Shown here one piece after another: positions 1-11,626 of a stretch of DNA of 64,000 nt. Both the position numbers and the translations under genes were made by a program. The notes under the pieces are model-generated. The model had not been told where the DNA came from. It made no database searches and saw nothing but the letters and a program-made list of their open reading frames with translations. Origin of the DNA: Bretschneidera sinensis (taxonomy: Eukaryota > Streptophyta > Magnoliopsida > Brassicales > Akaniaceae); NCBI GenBank assembly GCA_023935145.1, contig CM043700.1:34443456-34507455 (forward strand), given 5' to 3'. Every line of letters begins with the position of its first letter. The first letter of the stretch is position 1.

Positions 1-336
1 ATCTGCTCGACCATGAAGGCTTAAGTCTGAGGACAAAAGGAGCAATCCATCTGCTCAGTCATGAAGATAACGAGCCGAGGACTAGTGGATTAATCCATCT
101 GCTCGGCCATAAATGCTTCGGGCCGAGGACTCGTGGAGCAATCCATCTGCTAGGCCATAAAGGCTTGAGTCCGAGGATAGAATAAACAATCCATCTGTTC
201 TGACATTGAAGAGAACTGGGCGAAGACCAGTGGAGCAATCAATCTACTCGGCCATGGATGCTTCGGGCGGAGGACCAGTGGAGCAATCCATCTGCTCAGC
301 CATGAAGGCTTTTGGGCCGAGGACCAGTGGAGCATT
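1..336. repeat. 48-bp minisatellite, about 7 copies
   Basis: The motif 'ccatctgctcggccat' recurs near 1, 49, 97, 143, 191, 239 and 286, giving a period of about 48 bp. Each unit ends in a variant of 'ggaccagtggagcaat'. The copies differ by point changes. The array starts before the window. ORFs read through it are repeat artefacts. Confidence 0.85.
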
Positions 337-339
337 GGG

Positions 340-1019
340 AATTTGATCCTTGTTAAAAAATGGCGGCGAGCTTGACACGTGGTACTCTTTGCGCAAATGG
401 CAGTGTATAGGAAATGATGATTTCCCTTAGGAAATAAAAAACCGTTTTGGGAAAACGGTGGCCACCTCGGGGAATGTAAGGCCCCTTGGGGAAGTGTTAG
501 GGCTGCTTTGGGACTCTTGTTAGGGCTGCTTTAGGACTCTAAAGAGTCCCCTCTACTTCTGTGCTAGCATTAAATGACTCTTGTTTATCGTGTTCCTCTT
601 TCCTATATAAGGGGGTTTTTGTTCCTTTTCTTTTTCACTTCAATTCAAAATTAGAACATTTTTGCAAGAGAGAAATTCTTGAGAGCCCTTGACCTCATCC
701 TTGAGAGTCTTCGTCCTCGACCATTTATACTGAGAGTCTTTGTTTTTGTCTTCTCACATCAGAAAACTTGTTTCCTTTGTCCCTTTTTTCTTTTGAGAGT
801 TTTAACCCTATGAGTCTTTGTCCTCGTTTTGAATCCAGTTGGGAGGTTTTTGTGTTTGATTTTCGTGGGAGCACGGATTTGAATTTGGTGCTGGAGTTCT
901 GGTGGCTGCGGAGTTTGGAATCGCGGGGGTGGAGTGCTTTTGACAACCTTAGTTGTTAAGAGGAGCTCAAGTCTGAATCTTTCGGACTTTAGTGAGTTTG
1001 TCCGTCCATTTTCTTAATC
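340..1019 (+). promoter_or_regulatory. Promoter and 5' leader of the plus-strand ORF
   Basis: A TATA-like 'tatataa' lies at 604-610, followed by a pyrimidine-rich stretch and an A-rich leader. Short repeats occur upstream ('agggctgctttrggactc' twice near 505-540) and in the leader ('gagagtctt' several times). No tRNA primer-binding site follows. This reads more like a promoter plus leader than the 5' LTR of a plus-strand element, although an LTR origin is possible. The exact transcription start is not visible. Confidence 0.45.
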
Positions 1020-2782
1020 ATGTCTTCATTTGATGCATATCATGATAGACCTAGCAGTAGTAATAATAGTAGAAGTAGTGTAAATGACACTAGTGGTGAT
1101 AGTATTGAGGAGGTAGAGACGTCCTCTGCCTCGTCAAAGGGAAGGACCCCTATGGGGGCCGTGCAGAGGGCAGGCCCCTAGGCAATAGTGTCCTATGTCC
1201 CTTTAGGGGAAGAGCATGAAGAGGGCTCCTCCTCTGAGGATGAAATGGTCAGGGCCTTAACTAATGTTTGGGAGACCTCGGCTGGAGAGAAGAGATATGA
1301 GTGAAATTATACTGCCAATGAGTTCCCCAGCCAACTTAGGGAGGAGGACCTAGAGGTGATCCAAAAAACATATGCATTCTAGGCGAGTATGCCCTCCGGC
1401 TGGCCAGGGTGGGGGAGAGGGCCTGTGATGCCCTCCCTGACCGAGCCCCTTATGAGCTCTGTGTATATGAACACCATATACAGGTCGAGCTGCGGTTTCC
1501 CCTTCACCCGTTTTTCTGTACCATCCTTCGGTACTTTGATATTGCGCTGTGTCAGCTGGTACTGAACTTGGTTTGATTGATCATGGCCTTTATCTGTGTC
1601 TACTCGATGTGGTTGATCATGACCTTGGATGTTTTCAAGGCCCATTTCCTTATCAGCAGGCACAGTCAGACTGGATGGGTGGTTTTTAGCACTCGACCGA
1701 GAAGAAAGTTGTTAAAGAAGATGTTTTCGTCGATCAAGAGGTGGAAGAAGAACTTCTTCTTCATTCAATCTGCCGAGGACTTCGGCCTTCCTCGTTCCTG
1801 GAGTATGGACTGGACTGGGAAGTGCAAGAAAGTGGGCCTTCTTCCCTACGAACAAGAGACCGTGGATGCCATGGTGGCCACACCAATTGATGTCGGAGTC
1901 CTCTACGACAATGAGGAGTTGGCCATGCATGGTCTCTACCCCTCATGCCCTGAGTCCTCGCTCGAAAGTGGTAAAAAGCTTTGGTTTTATTTTTTGTTTT
2001 CCTCGCTTTTCTTGCTTTCTTGCATTTGTCCTTCCCTGAGATTTATACTTATGCATTTTTCTTAGTTTGTGTTTTTGAGCAGAGATGGAGGCTACGGTGC
2101 TCGCCAAGGAGCATGCCAGGAAGTTAGTCCTGGAGAAGAGGAGAGCGGCCCGGTCCGAAAAGCAGCAGGCCTCAGGCTCGGGGACCAGGAAGAAGCCTCG
2201 GGCCCAATCTCCTAATCTGATCTACCTGGAGACTCCTCCGAGGCATCCCTCCCAGTCAGAGACCATTCTTGTCTCCAGTGCTGCCCCACCAGTTCCTGCC
2301 GCTGCTAGACCCTCCATTGCTCCCGGTACTAGTCAGGGAGCTATTTCTGGGGCCCCAATCTTCACGCCCAATTGGGCCATGAGGATAGATGATTCCGTCT
2401 TCGCGCACCCTCAGGTGGCACGGGAACATTTGACAAAAGGGACTCCTCCTCGGGACATCGCGGAGCTGGGCAGAAAGACCATAGAGGCCCTTTGTGCTGT
2501 TGTTGAGATGGTGACGTCCCATGTAAGTTTTTCCTTCCAATGTTTGTTTTATTTCCTTAATCTTTCTAACTTTTTCTAACACTTTTCACCTGGTCTCAGA
2601 TGGGCATCCTCGTAGGCGCGGCCTCTCGTCACTACATGGAGATGGCCGAGCTTCTCGGACGTACTCAGCGTCAGATAGAGGAGAAGACGGAGGCCACTCG
2701 CCAGCTTCAGGCCTTGTTGGATTCAGCCAACCAGGCCAGGGCTGAAGTTGAGGCTCGTGCTCGGTGTCATGTCAAAAGTTGA
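1020..2782 (+). pseudogene. Gypsy-associated extra ORF ('putative gypsy type transposon' family), broken
   Basis: The reading starts at ATG 1020 with a Ser/Asn-rich acidic N-terminus (MSSFDAYHDR...) and meets stops near 1180 and 1575, so it is decayed. The core 'RFPLHPFFCTILRYFDIALCQL' region and the downstream 'RWKKNFFFIQSAEDFGLP' resemble the Transposase_28 / putative gypsy-type transposon family (PF04195), recognised from memory. Likely GT-AG introns lie at about 1971-2082 and 2523-2600. They are followed by a charged coiled-coil-like segment (about 2,620-2,770) cut off where the next element begins. In Tat/Retand-type elements an ORF of this kind can lie antisense between pol and the 3' LTR. 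That would fit the minus-strand pol at 7.9-12 kb, but the link is inferred. Confidence 0.6.
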
Positions 2783-2900
2783 TTACGCCATGTCAAAAGT
2801 TGACAATCCTCCTTGTATTTACAGTTCTTCTACCGTCATGTCAAAAGTTGACAATCCTCCTTGTATTTAAGCGCGTTTCCCCGGCAACGGAACCAAAATT
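2780..2900 (-). other. Leader/PBS remnant left of the truncated LTR
   Basis: The segment begins with 'tgattacgcc', the same ten bases that open the LTR at 6436. It then carries two near-copies of a leader block ('catgtcaaaagttgacaatc' at about 2,789 and 2,836) and a degenerate PBS 'ggcaacggaaccaaaa' just before the LTR. The same block occurs once at about 6,355-6,433. It is therefore internal element sequence lying outside a two-LTR structure. Confidence 0.65.
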
Positions 2901-4161
2901 TGATTATTCTCAAAAAGTGATGCGGCAGTTGTAGAACAACTTTGGGGTATCAATTCCACAGGGAAACAAGTTAACTACGAAAGAAGGTGTGAACCTTAAC
3001 ACAAACGATAAAGATCAAATGACAAAATCTAAATTGTTGATTGTGTGAAAATTGTGTAAATAATTGATGGATAATATAATAAAGAAACAAAAAGGTTCCA
3101 AAAATCCTCCCTAGGTTCGTTTCCCTAATCCTAACTTGATTTAGTTGTTTTTATCTCGATTGCAAGTTTCATATCCCAAATAGGCAATCGGCAAATATTC
3201 AATTAAAGTGCATGTATAAACCCTAATGTAATTGATATGAATTATTCTTTACTTTCAAGCGCACATGATCTAACTTATAAATTATCAAAAAATGACAATA
3301 TATTTAAAGGAAAATACCACAGCAATGGACAAATCTGTAAAAGAGATCTACCGGACTCAATCACACCCAAACAAATACACATAAGAATAGCATGACTAGA
3401 CTTATAAAGAAAAGAAGGATGCAATCACCAGACTAATAAGAAATCTACTAATTAAATTAAAGAATAAAACACAACAATGTTTAATGAAAATAATACCAAA
3501 CTACAATTGAATCAAATAAAGAGAAATAAGAACAACTACACCTAGGGATTCATCCCTTCGCCTTGCTTGGAGACTAGTCGGCCATGAGGCTCATGTGTCC
3601 TCGAGTTGCCTCTGGCTTCTCAACGATCATCTCCCCCTTGGTAGCGAAAGCGTCGGCGATTCCTCAGCTTGCCCTCTAAAAGTACTTTGGATTGCTCCTA
3701 AAGGCCCTCTGGATTCACTTTCTGATGATCTCAGATTCTCCGATTGTCTTTAAAGCTGAAGTGGAGTGGGTCTTATATAGGAAAATACCACGAGTGCAAT
3801 GTGTTTCCAATCTGATGTGGGATGTGGGATATAGAAATATGTTTCCAACCGATGTGGGATGTGGGATTTAAGCCTTCACATGCCCTTCACGCTGAAATCC
3901 CGAACAGCCTGACCTTTGTCAACTTAAACTGCTATAACTTTCTCTAGAAAAATCATTTTTACGAACCGTAAAATTCTCCAGAAAATGGACTTCTGGATCT
4001 TTCTAAGAATATAAGGCTCATCTCATGGTTCTTCTTGTATCAATACAGTTTAATTTGCAAAGATGATTGATCTGTACGGGCAATTCTGGCAATTTAGTGA
4101 AACTCCTTTCCAGTGCGGGCAGCAGCTGTTGCTCTTCTAAGACCTCAATCTTGTCCTTCCA
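2901..4161 (-). repeat. Left LTR (truncated copy)
   Basis: It matches the right LTR at 6436 over most of its length: 'gaaacaagttaactac' near the start, and the block 'accgatgtgggatgtggg' at about 3,850. Similarity stops after 'cttgtccttc' (4,160; 7,687 in the other LTR), so about 230 bp of the U3 end are missing and gag sequence follows directly. It contains no gene. Confidence 0.85.
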
Positions 4162-6218
4162 AAAGAGATGCATTTCCTCCACCCCTAACTTAAAAATTGC
4201 ATTGACCTCGATGTAAAAGAAAGAGTAAAGGAAACTCCCATTGTAGCCAAAGGTGTACAAAAGCTGAAAATTGTGCTCCACCATTTGAACTGCTTCGTAT
4301 ATTTTTCCTTGAAAATGAAATACCAAGTTAATACTGGAAAACAGAAAAAAAATGCGAATAATAAACAAAAAAAAATAATAATAGTAAAAGGATATGCTGT
4401 GGGGTGCCTCCCATGAGTGCTAAGTTTTACGTCTTTAGCCAGACACCCTTATTCCCTCCTAGAAAAACATAGGTTGAATGCACCAGCCATTGCTTCATTG
4501 CCAAATTCGGTGCTTGTATGTTTTTGAGAGGCCTCAAGGATGTCATCAGTAACATCCGCAAATTCTGGCTCGACATATGCTCTTGTGAAGCCATGGGTGA
4601 GAGTGGACTCCAATGGATTAAGGTGATGGATCTTTTCCATGAATGAGTCAATCATGCATGCTTGGTGGCTTTCGTCCGCATCCTCTGATTTTTTCGTTAT
4701 TGGGATGTGAAATAACTTATCACTTAGTGTCTTAATGGCATTCACCTCTTTCAAATTCTGTTGCACCAAGTGCTGACCATGGGATGTGGACTAAGCTTGA
4801 GAAGGGAACTTACCTCACTCAGTCACACTCAAGTAACTCATTAACTTGGACACTTGGCTCTTTATCTCTTTATTTTCTTCAACAGCCTGTGTAATTAAAG
4901 ATTCAAGTCTTTGATTAGTTTTACCCTGTGCCTTAATAAAAGCATGTAAAGTGTCTTCTAAAGAACTCCTAGAAGATACAAGTGCATGATATGGTGCAGG
5001 GGGTTGTGCAAGCAACTGGTTTTTAGACTTCCAGCTGAAATTGGGGTGATTTCGCCATCCCGGATTAAAAGTATCAGAGAAGGGTGTCAAAAGCTTCTTG
5101 TACATGCCTAAGGCATTACATTGTTCCTTATACATCCATCTCATCTCTTGCAAATGTGGCGCACTCTTAGGCGAGATAATCTACCCCGTCACACACAAAA
5201 CATGGTTTCAAAGACGCTGCATGATTAGCTACTTGTGTTGGCTTTGAGTTTTTAGTCTTTAACACCTCTAGTTCCCTAGTGAGCATCTCGACCTTGGCCT
5301 TAAGGTTATCCTCTTCCCTAAGATGGTAAATTCCACCACCATTTGGGTTCCCTATAGGTCGTGACCTATTTGTGCTTTCAGTAGCACTAGGTCCAGTCCA
5401 AGTGTGAGCTTTTTCAGTAAGCTTATTGAGGTACTCTATGGCCTCATCAGGATCTTTCTCCAAAAATTCACCATTACACATCATCTCTATGAATTGACGC
5501 TCTCTATATGTAAATCCCTCATAAAAATAGCTCACCAAACGCAAGTTCTCATACCTATGGTGAAGGCACATACTCAATAACTCCTTAAATCTCTCCCAAG
5601 ACTGATATAAGGTCTCACTATCCTTTTGTGCAAAGGTGGAGATTTGCCTTTTCAAAGCATTGGTCTTATGTTGGGGAAAGTATTTGTTAAAGAAAGCCCG
5701 AGTCATCTCAGTCCATGACCCAATAGATCATGGTCTTAGTGAGTATAGCCAACTCTTGGCTCTATCCTTCAAAGCGAAAGGAAAGAACTTAAGCCTCACA
5801 ATGTCATCGGTTTCATATTGACTATGAAAAGTCGCGACTACTTCCTCAAAATCTCTAATCTGCATATATGGATTTTCATTATCCAAGCCATGAAATGTAG
5901 GGAGTAATTGAATCATCCCTTGTTTAAGATCTAATTGGCGAGTATTGGCTGGAAACATGATGCATGATAGTGTGGCTGTGCGTGTAGGGTGGAGGTAATC
6001 CTGAAGTGTCCTAGCAACATTCTCATTAAAGTTATCGACCATGTTAACAAAATCCTTAAATTCTCACTTGGATTTCCACTATGGGTTAATCTAGGTGAGG
6101 TTTCACTATCAGACTCAGAAAGAGATGGATTATCAAATAAAGGGTTTAAAAAGTTTAATCCTGACTCTAACACAGGCCTACAAGCAAATCTACCCAAAGT
6201 GTCTCTATATCTGGCCAT
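4162..6218 (-). pseudogene. Gag of Athila/Tat-like gypsy element, frameshifted
   Basis: Reading on the minus strand begins at about 6218 (MARYRDTLGRFACRP). It continues through a retrotransposon gag core: 'RLKFFPFALKDRAKSWL' (5728-6042) and 'MTRAFFNKYFPQHK' with 'SWERFKELL' (5167-5706). A Cys-containing segment (CFVCDGVDYLA) stands where the zinc knuckle is expected, followed by 'NPGWRNHPNFSWKSKNQ' (4815-5153). At least four frame changes or stops break it. The C-terminal remnants (4449-4769, 4018-4368) are acidic and of no recognised function. Gag would form the virus-like particle. This copy cannot make a full one. Confidence 0.8.
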
Positions 6219-6354
6219 GTAAGATCACAAAATAATAAAAATACTATAAAAAAAGAAAGAATCAAATAAAATAAAATAAAAAATAAAAAACTTAATTCAG
6301 CAAGCTAAAAGAAGGAACGAAGTTACCGCCTTTACAGCTGATGAAAAAACTATT

Positions 6355-6435
6355 TACAGTTCTTCTACCATCATGTTAAAAGTTGACAATCCTCCTTGTA
6401 TTTAAGCGTGTTTCCTTGGCAACGGTGCCAAAATG
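6355..6435 (-). promoter_or_regulatory. Leader end and primer-binding site
   Basis: On the minus strand the LTR end (CA at 6436) is followed by 'TTTTGGCACCGTTGCCAAGG'. This resembles the 'TTGGCGCCGTTGCCGG' type of PBS usual in Athila/Tat elements. Its position directly inside the right LTR fixes the element's minus orientation. Confidence 0.7.
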
Positions 6436-7914
6436 TGATTACGCCCAAAGAGTAATGTGGTAGTTATAGCACAAATTTGGGGTGTCGATTCCACAAGGAA
6501 ACAAGTTAACTACAAAAGAAGGTGTGAACCTTAACACAAACGATAAAGATCAAATGACAAAATCTGAATTGTTGATTTTGTGAAAATTGTGTAAATAATT
6601 GATGGATAATATAATAAAGAAACAACAAGGTTCCAAAAATCCTCCCTAGGTTCGTTGCCCTAATCCTAACTTGATTTAGTTGTTTTTATCTCGATTGCAA
6701 GTTTCACATCCCAAACAGGCAATCAACAAATATTCAATTAAAGTGCATGTATAAACCTTAATGTAATTGATATGAATTATTATTTACTTTCAAGCACACA
6801 TGACCTAACTTATAAATTATCAAAAGAAGACGATATATCTAAATGACTATACCACAGCAATGGACAAATCTATAAAGGAGATCTACCGGACTCAATCACA
6901 CCCAAACAAATACAGATAAGAAGAGCATGACTAGGCTTATATGGAAAAGAATCATGCAATCACCAGACTAATAAGAAATCTACTAATTAAATTAAAGAAT
7001 AAAACACAACAATGTTTAATGAAAATAAAACCAAATTACAACTGAATCAAATAAAGGGAAATAAAAACAACTACACCTAGGGATTCATCCCTTCGCCTTG
7101 CTTGGAGACTAGCCGGCCATGGGGCTCATGCGTCCTCAAGTTGCCTCCGGCCTCTCAACGATCATCTCCCCCTTGGTAGCAAAAGCTTCGATGATTCCTC
7201 AGTTTGCCCTCCAAAAGTGCTTTGGATTCCTCCTAAGGGCCCTCTGGATTGCTTCTAAAAGCCCTCGGGATTCACTTTCTGATGATCTCAGGTGATCTGA
7301 TTATCCATAAAGTTGAAATGGAGTGGGTCTTTTATAGGCAAATACCATGAGTGCAATGTGTTTCCAACCGATGTGGGATGTGGGATTTAAGCCTTCACAT
7401 GCCCTTCACGCTGAAATCCCGCACAGCCCACACAGCCTGACCTTTGTCTACTTAAACTACCATAACTTTCTCTAGAAAAATCATTTTTATTAACCATAAA
7501 ATTCTCCAGAAAATAGACTTCTGGATCTTTTTAAGAATATATGGTTCATCTCCTAGTTCTTCTTATATCAATACAGTTTAATTTGCAAAGATGATTGATC
7601 TATACGGGCAATTCTGACAATTTAATGAAACTCCTTTCCAATGCGGACAGCAGCTGTTGCTCTTCTAAGCCCTTCATCTTGTCCTTCTGGAAGCATTCCT
7701 TCACTCTAGTATGCCTCTAGTCTTTGTACCTCAAGCAATGATAACTTTTCCTCATCTTTTGAGCTTAAAGTACTTGAAAATGCACCGAAATAGATCAATG
7801 ATCCAAGAATGATACTTTACAGTTGTTAACGCATAAAAGTGCAATTAAAACCTAGATCAACCCTAAAATGATAACAATTAAGTACTGTTAAGATGCATTT
7901 TATGATTCTCATCA
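6436..7914 (-). repeat. Right (5') LTR, complete
   Basis: This LTR of 1,479 bp runs from TGATTACGCC to CTCATCA in plus orientation. Its termini match those of the solo LTR at 13290-14759 (TGATTGCACT...CTCATTA), and both share 'gttaagatgcatttta' near the end. The block 'accgatgtgggatgtggg' lies at about 7,369. Confidence 0.85.
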
Positions 7915-7965
7915 GCCATATTTTATCTGTACTTAGAGGTCGTAAGTTGTAACTTGTTTAAAAAG

Positions 7966-9222
7966 TTAATAAAAATTTATTTCTTTAAACTTTTGTCTTT
8001 CATACAATAGTTCCATGTTTTTACACTTAGTTTGTTTTAGGATAACCGTTTTAGGATAACCTTCCTTCTTGGAACTTGAGCGTAGGCTCCAAGTTTTTAT
8101 TGGTAAAAACATCGAAGGTGTTCGGCGTTCTAGGTTCGAGGAACGGGTTTCCCATTCAACTCTTCGAGCTCGAAAGTACCAGGGTAACACACCTTTTTTG
8201 ATTCGATATGGTCCTTCCCAGTTAGGGATCAGCTTTCCCATTTCTTGAGGTTGGGATACTTCTTTTTTCCATAGGACGAGGTCATGGAGTAGAAAGTGCC
8301 CTATTTTTACTCTTGAGTTATAAAACCTAGCGGTGCGCTATTGGTATGCTGCTATTCGGATTTGGGCTTTGTCTCAGGCCTCGTCGAGGAGATTGGTATT
8401 CATACAGAGGGTTTCATTGTTGCTCCTTTCCTCGAAGCTTTGTATTCGGAAGGAGGGTACTCCTATTTCCAATGGAATCACGGCCTCCGACCCATAGGTC
8501 ATGAAGAAAGGGGCTTCCCCCATGGGCGCTCGAGCCATGGTTCGGTATGCCCAGAGTATGTGGGGCAGATGGCTGGTCCATTGTTTGTTTGTTTTGTCTA
8601 ATCGCCTCTTGATGCCATGGAGAAGCATTCTATTAGTTACCTCGGCTTGTCCATTAGCTTATGGATATCCGACCGAGGAAAAGCGATGATCGATGTGCAA
8701 TTCATCGCAGAATGTTTTGAACCGAGCACTGTCGAACTGTTTGCCGTTTTCCGTTACCAATACTCGAGGTACTCCAAACCAATATACTATCGACTTCCAT
8801 ATGAAACCTTGGGCCTAATGGTCAGTGATGCTGGCCAAGGGCTTGGCTTATACCCACTTCGTAAAAAATAGTCTATTGCCACTATGAGGTACTTTCGCTG
8901 GCTAGCAGCTCCGGGAAAAGGTCCGAGAAGGTCCATTTCCCACATAGCGAAGGGAAGCGGACTGGTGATTAGAGTTAGGAGGTTTGTCGGTCTGTGTGGT
9001 ACGGCGGCATACTGTTGGCAACTTTTACACTTTTTTACCATCTCCATTGATTCTTCCCTCATCCTGGGCCAATAATAACCTTGGCGAAGGATTTTGAATG
9101 CCAGGGCCCTTCCTCCAAGATGATTTTCGCATATTCCTTCGTAGACCTCTCGGAGGGCGTAATCAGCTTCGGTCGGGTCAATGCATTTTAAGTAGGGCAT
9201 TGTGAGGCCTCTTTTATATAAT
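7966..9222 (-). pseudogene. Gypsy integrase (Tat lineage), decayed
   Basis: The N-terminal zinc-binding part lies at 8787-9200. It has 'CENHLGGRALAFKILRQGYY' and CKSC, but the first expected His before 'EGIC' reads Tyr. The catalytic core shows 'WEMDLLGPFP'. The expected second Asp is Glu ('VTENGKQFD', about 8,730-8,760). The Glu in 'ANGQAEVTNR' is preceded by a stop ('GYP*ANGQ', about 8,660). The C-terminal part 'HILWAYRTM...APFFMTYGSEAV' is at 8374-8628 and 'MGKLIPNWEGPYRI' at about 8,200. The product would insert cDNA into chromosomes. This copy should be inactive. Confidence 0.8.
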
Positions 9223-10340
9223 CAATCATCCAAGATAGTGTATCGTGCTGCTCGAGACATGACCTTTCGGGCTTCGTTTCTGTCGTCTAGAAGATGACCG
9301 TCACACAGGTACTCAAGAATAGGACTTACCCATGTCTTTTTGCCAACCATGGGTAATACTATAACTTCATCGATGCTGGGTACAGTCAGTGATTCGAGAT
9401 AAACTGCCAGCCATTGTTCGAGTTGACAGGAAGATGCGAGCCGGGCTAAGGAGTCAGCCTTTGAATTTTCAGCTCGTGGGATCTGACTGATACGAAATAC
9501 TTCAAACTTTGTGGTCAGTGCTTTAGCCTTTGCAAGGTAACGAGCGATCTTTTCCCCTTGAGCCTCGAACTCCCTGTTAATCTGGTTTACCACTAGTTGA
9601 GAGTCACTATATACGTTCAGGATTTTTACGGAAAGTACCTCAGCTAGTTTCATTCTTGCTAGCAAAGCTTCGTACTCGGCCTCATTGTTGGATGCCTTAA
9701 ATTCAAACCTCAAGGTGTATTCAATGGTGAAGTTTTCTGGACTGCCTAGGATGAGTTCGGCACCATTTTCAGTGTTAGTAGAGGACCCATCGACATGAAG
9801 AGTCCACTGAGGGAACATGTTTGTTTCGTCGGGCATCTGAGGTGGTTCTTCTAGTCCTGGTAGAGTGGTTTCCATGACAAAATCGGCTGAGGCCGGGGCT
9901 TTAATAGCTGTCTGAGGCCTATAGCGAATGTCGAACTCGCCCAGCTCTATTGACAATTTCACCATTCTGCCAAAAACATCAGGTTTGTGGAGTACTTGCC
10001 AAAGGGGTTGGTTGGTGAGAAGAGTGATTGTGTGGGCTTGGAAATATGACCTGAGCTTTCCGACCGAGATCAAGAGATTATACGCCATTTTTTCCACAGG
10101 GAGATACCTTGTTTCGGCGTCTTGGAGCACTTTGCTTACTTAGTACACGGGTTTTTGCCACTACTTCGGGTCCGACCGAGAGATACAAAAAGAGTTTTTC
10201 GCCAGCTACGGGCTTGGTGAGTAAAGGAGGAGTACCCAAATATTTCTTAGTTCCCTGAATGCTTCTTGGCAATCTTCGGACTAAACAAAGTCTTTGGTCT
10301 TCCAGATGGCTTTAAAAAAGGGTAGGCACTTCTCAGCAGA
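9222..10340 (-). pseudogene. Gypsy RNase H connection plus second RNase H
   Basis: The right part (about 9,880-10,340) is the RT-linked RNase H/connection ('EKMAYNLLISVGKLRSYF', 'ELGEFDIRYRPQTAIKA'). It is joined in one frame to a second RNase H at about 9,420-9,830. There the four acidic positions are visible: Asp in 'LHVDGSS', Glu in 'NNEAEYEAL', Asp in 'YSDSQLVVNQ' and Asp in 'NSKADSLARLA'. This is the best-preserved stretch of the element (302 codons open). A frame break separates it from the RT side at about 10,130-10,270. Confidence 0.8.
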
Positions 10341-10352
10341 CTTTGATATGAA

Positions 10353-11160
10353 TCAGCTCAAAGCAGTTATCCTTCTAATAAGTCGTTGGATTTCCCTCAT
10401 GGTCTGAGGTGGGTTCATGCTAAGGACGGCATCTATCTTCTCAGGGTTTGCTTCTATGCCTCTGTGGGTTACTATAAACTTAAGGAACTTTCCCCCAGTG
10501 ACTTTAAAGGCACACTTAGCGGGGTTTAACTTCATTTGATAATGGTGGAGGACATCGAAGGCCTCTTTTAAGTCAACCTCATGATCTCTGGCCTTGACAC
10601 TTTTAACCAACATATCATCGACATAAACTTTCATATTTATACCGATCTACCCCTGGAAAATTTTATTCACTAACCTCTGGTAAGTGGCCCCGACATTCTT
10701 TAAGCCGAAAGGTATAACCCTATAGCAGTAGAGTTCTTGTTCTATAAAAAATGTTGTTTTCTCTCGGTTTAGTCGATGCATGAGGATCTGATTATATCCT
10801 GAATAGGCCTCCATGAACGTTAGTAATTCATGCCCTGAGGTTACGTCGAGAAGTTGATCGATCCTAGGTAAAGGGAAGCTGTCTTTCGGACAGGCTTTAT
10901 TTAGATAAGAGAAATCGATGCAGATCCACCACTTGTCATTTGCCTTTTTCACCATAACTACATTAGATACCCAGTCTGGATAGCGTACTTCTCGGATAAA
11001 CTTGGCCGTGAACAATTTGTTCACCTCTGCTCAGACGGCTGCCTGTCGCTTGGGGGCGAACGATCTTTTCTTTTGGATGACCGGCTTGTGATTTGGATCC
11101 ACACTTAATCAGTGTACTATGACCTCTGGGCTGATTCTGGGCATATCTGCGGCAGTCCAA
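10353..11160 (-). pseudogene. Gypsy reverse transcriptase, decayed
   Basis: The fingers and palm read 'PDWVSNVVMVKKANDKW', 'LNKACPKDSFPLPRID' and 'FMEAYSGYNQI', in which the usual catalytic Asp is Glu. 'RVIPFGLKNVGATYQRL' follows. After a stop at about 10,640 comes the active-site box 'MKVYVDDMLVKS' and the thumb 'NPAKCAFKVTGGKFLKF'. Domain order and motifs are typical of Tat-lineage pol. The D-to-E change and the in-frame stops argue against activity. Confidence 0.85.
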
Positions 11161-11626
11161 ATGAATAGATCATGATTTGCCCAAAGGAAGGCGAGCAAAG
11201 ACTTTTTGAGGGCTTCAGGTAGGTTTGAACCAATTTGGATGGTCCGAGAGCTGTTTTTGCTGAAGGGACAGCGGTTAGTTCTTCTATTGGTTGTCCCCTT
11301 GAGTTGCTTCCTTCATCTCTAAGATCGTCCAGCTCAAGCGGGAAGGTTTCCGCCTACTTGCCTTTTTTCACCGCACTGAGATAGTAGGACCTTAAGGTTT
11401 GTTGATCTCCCTTGACTTCACTCGCTCATTCTTTGGTGGGGAATTTTACTTTCAGGTGATGGACGGAGACAACCGCTTGGATTTTATTCAGTGTTGGCCG
11501 TCTAAGTATCATATTGTAAGATGAGGGCTGCTGGACGATCAAAAAGGTAGTCTGTACAGTTGTCACCTGAGGGGCCATCCCCTCAGTCACTGGGAGGGTT
11601 ATGTTGCCTTCTGTAAAGACTAGTCC
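11161..11626 (-). other. Pol linker between protease and RT (degenerate coding)
   Basis: Minus-strand reading shows weak but continuous pol-like text, for example a 'LLAFLWANHDLFIWTAADMP' segment at about 11,130-11,210, broken by stops. This is the linker usual between protease and RT in Tat-lineage polyproteins. No separate gene is seen. Confidence 0.5.

Larger units (their letters stand above)
2780..7914 (-). mobile_element. Gag-only Ty3/gypsy element (Athila/Tat-like), rearranged
   Basis: Two related LTRs (2901-4161 truncated, 6436-7914 complete) flank a decayed gag on the minus strand. No protease, RT or integrase is present, so this is a non-autonomous or deletion derivative. Leader plus PBS sequence occurs beside both LTRs on their left side, so the left LTR also acts as a '5' LTR' to a lost second copy. 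No clear target duplication was found. The element sits between the plus-strand ORF and the integrase of the larger minus-strand gypsy element. Confidence 0.75.

Noticed and set aside
150..335. Small protein gene on the minus strand
   Set aside because: The ORF is periodic with the 48-bp minisatellite and has no family similarity.
2780..7919. GCCAT target duplication around the gag-only element (2787-2791 and 7915-7919)
   Set aside because: The left copy lies inside element-like sequence rather than directly outside an LTR end, so the match is probably chance.
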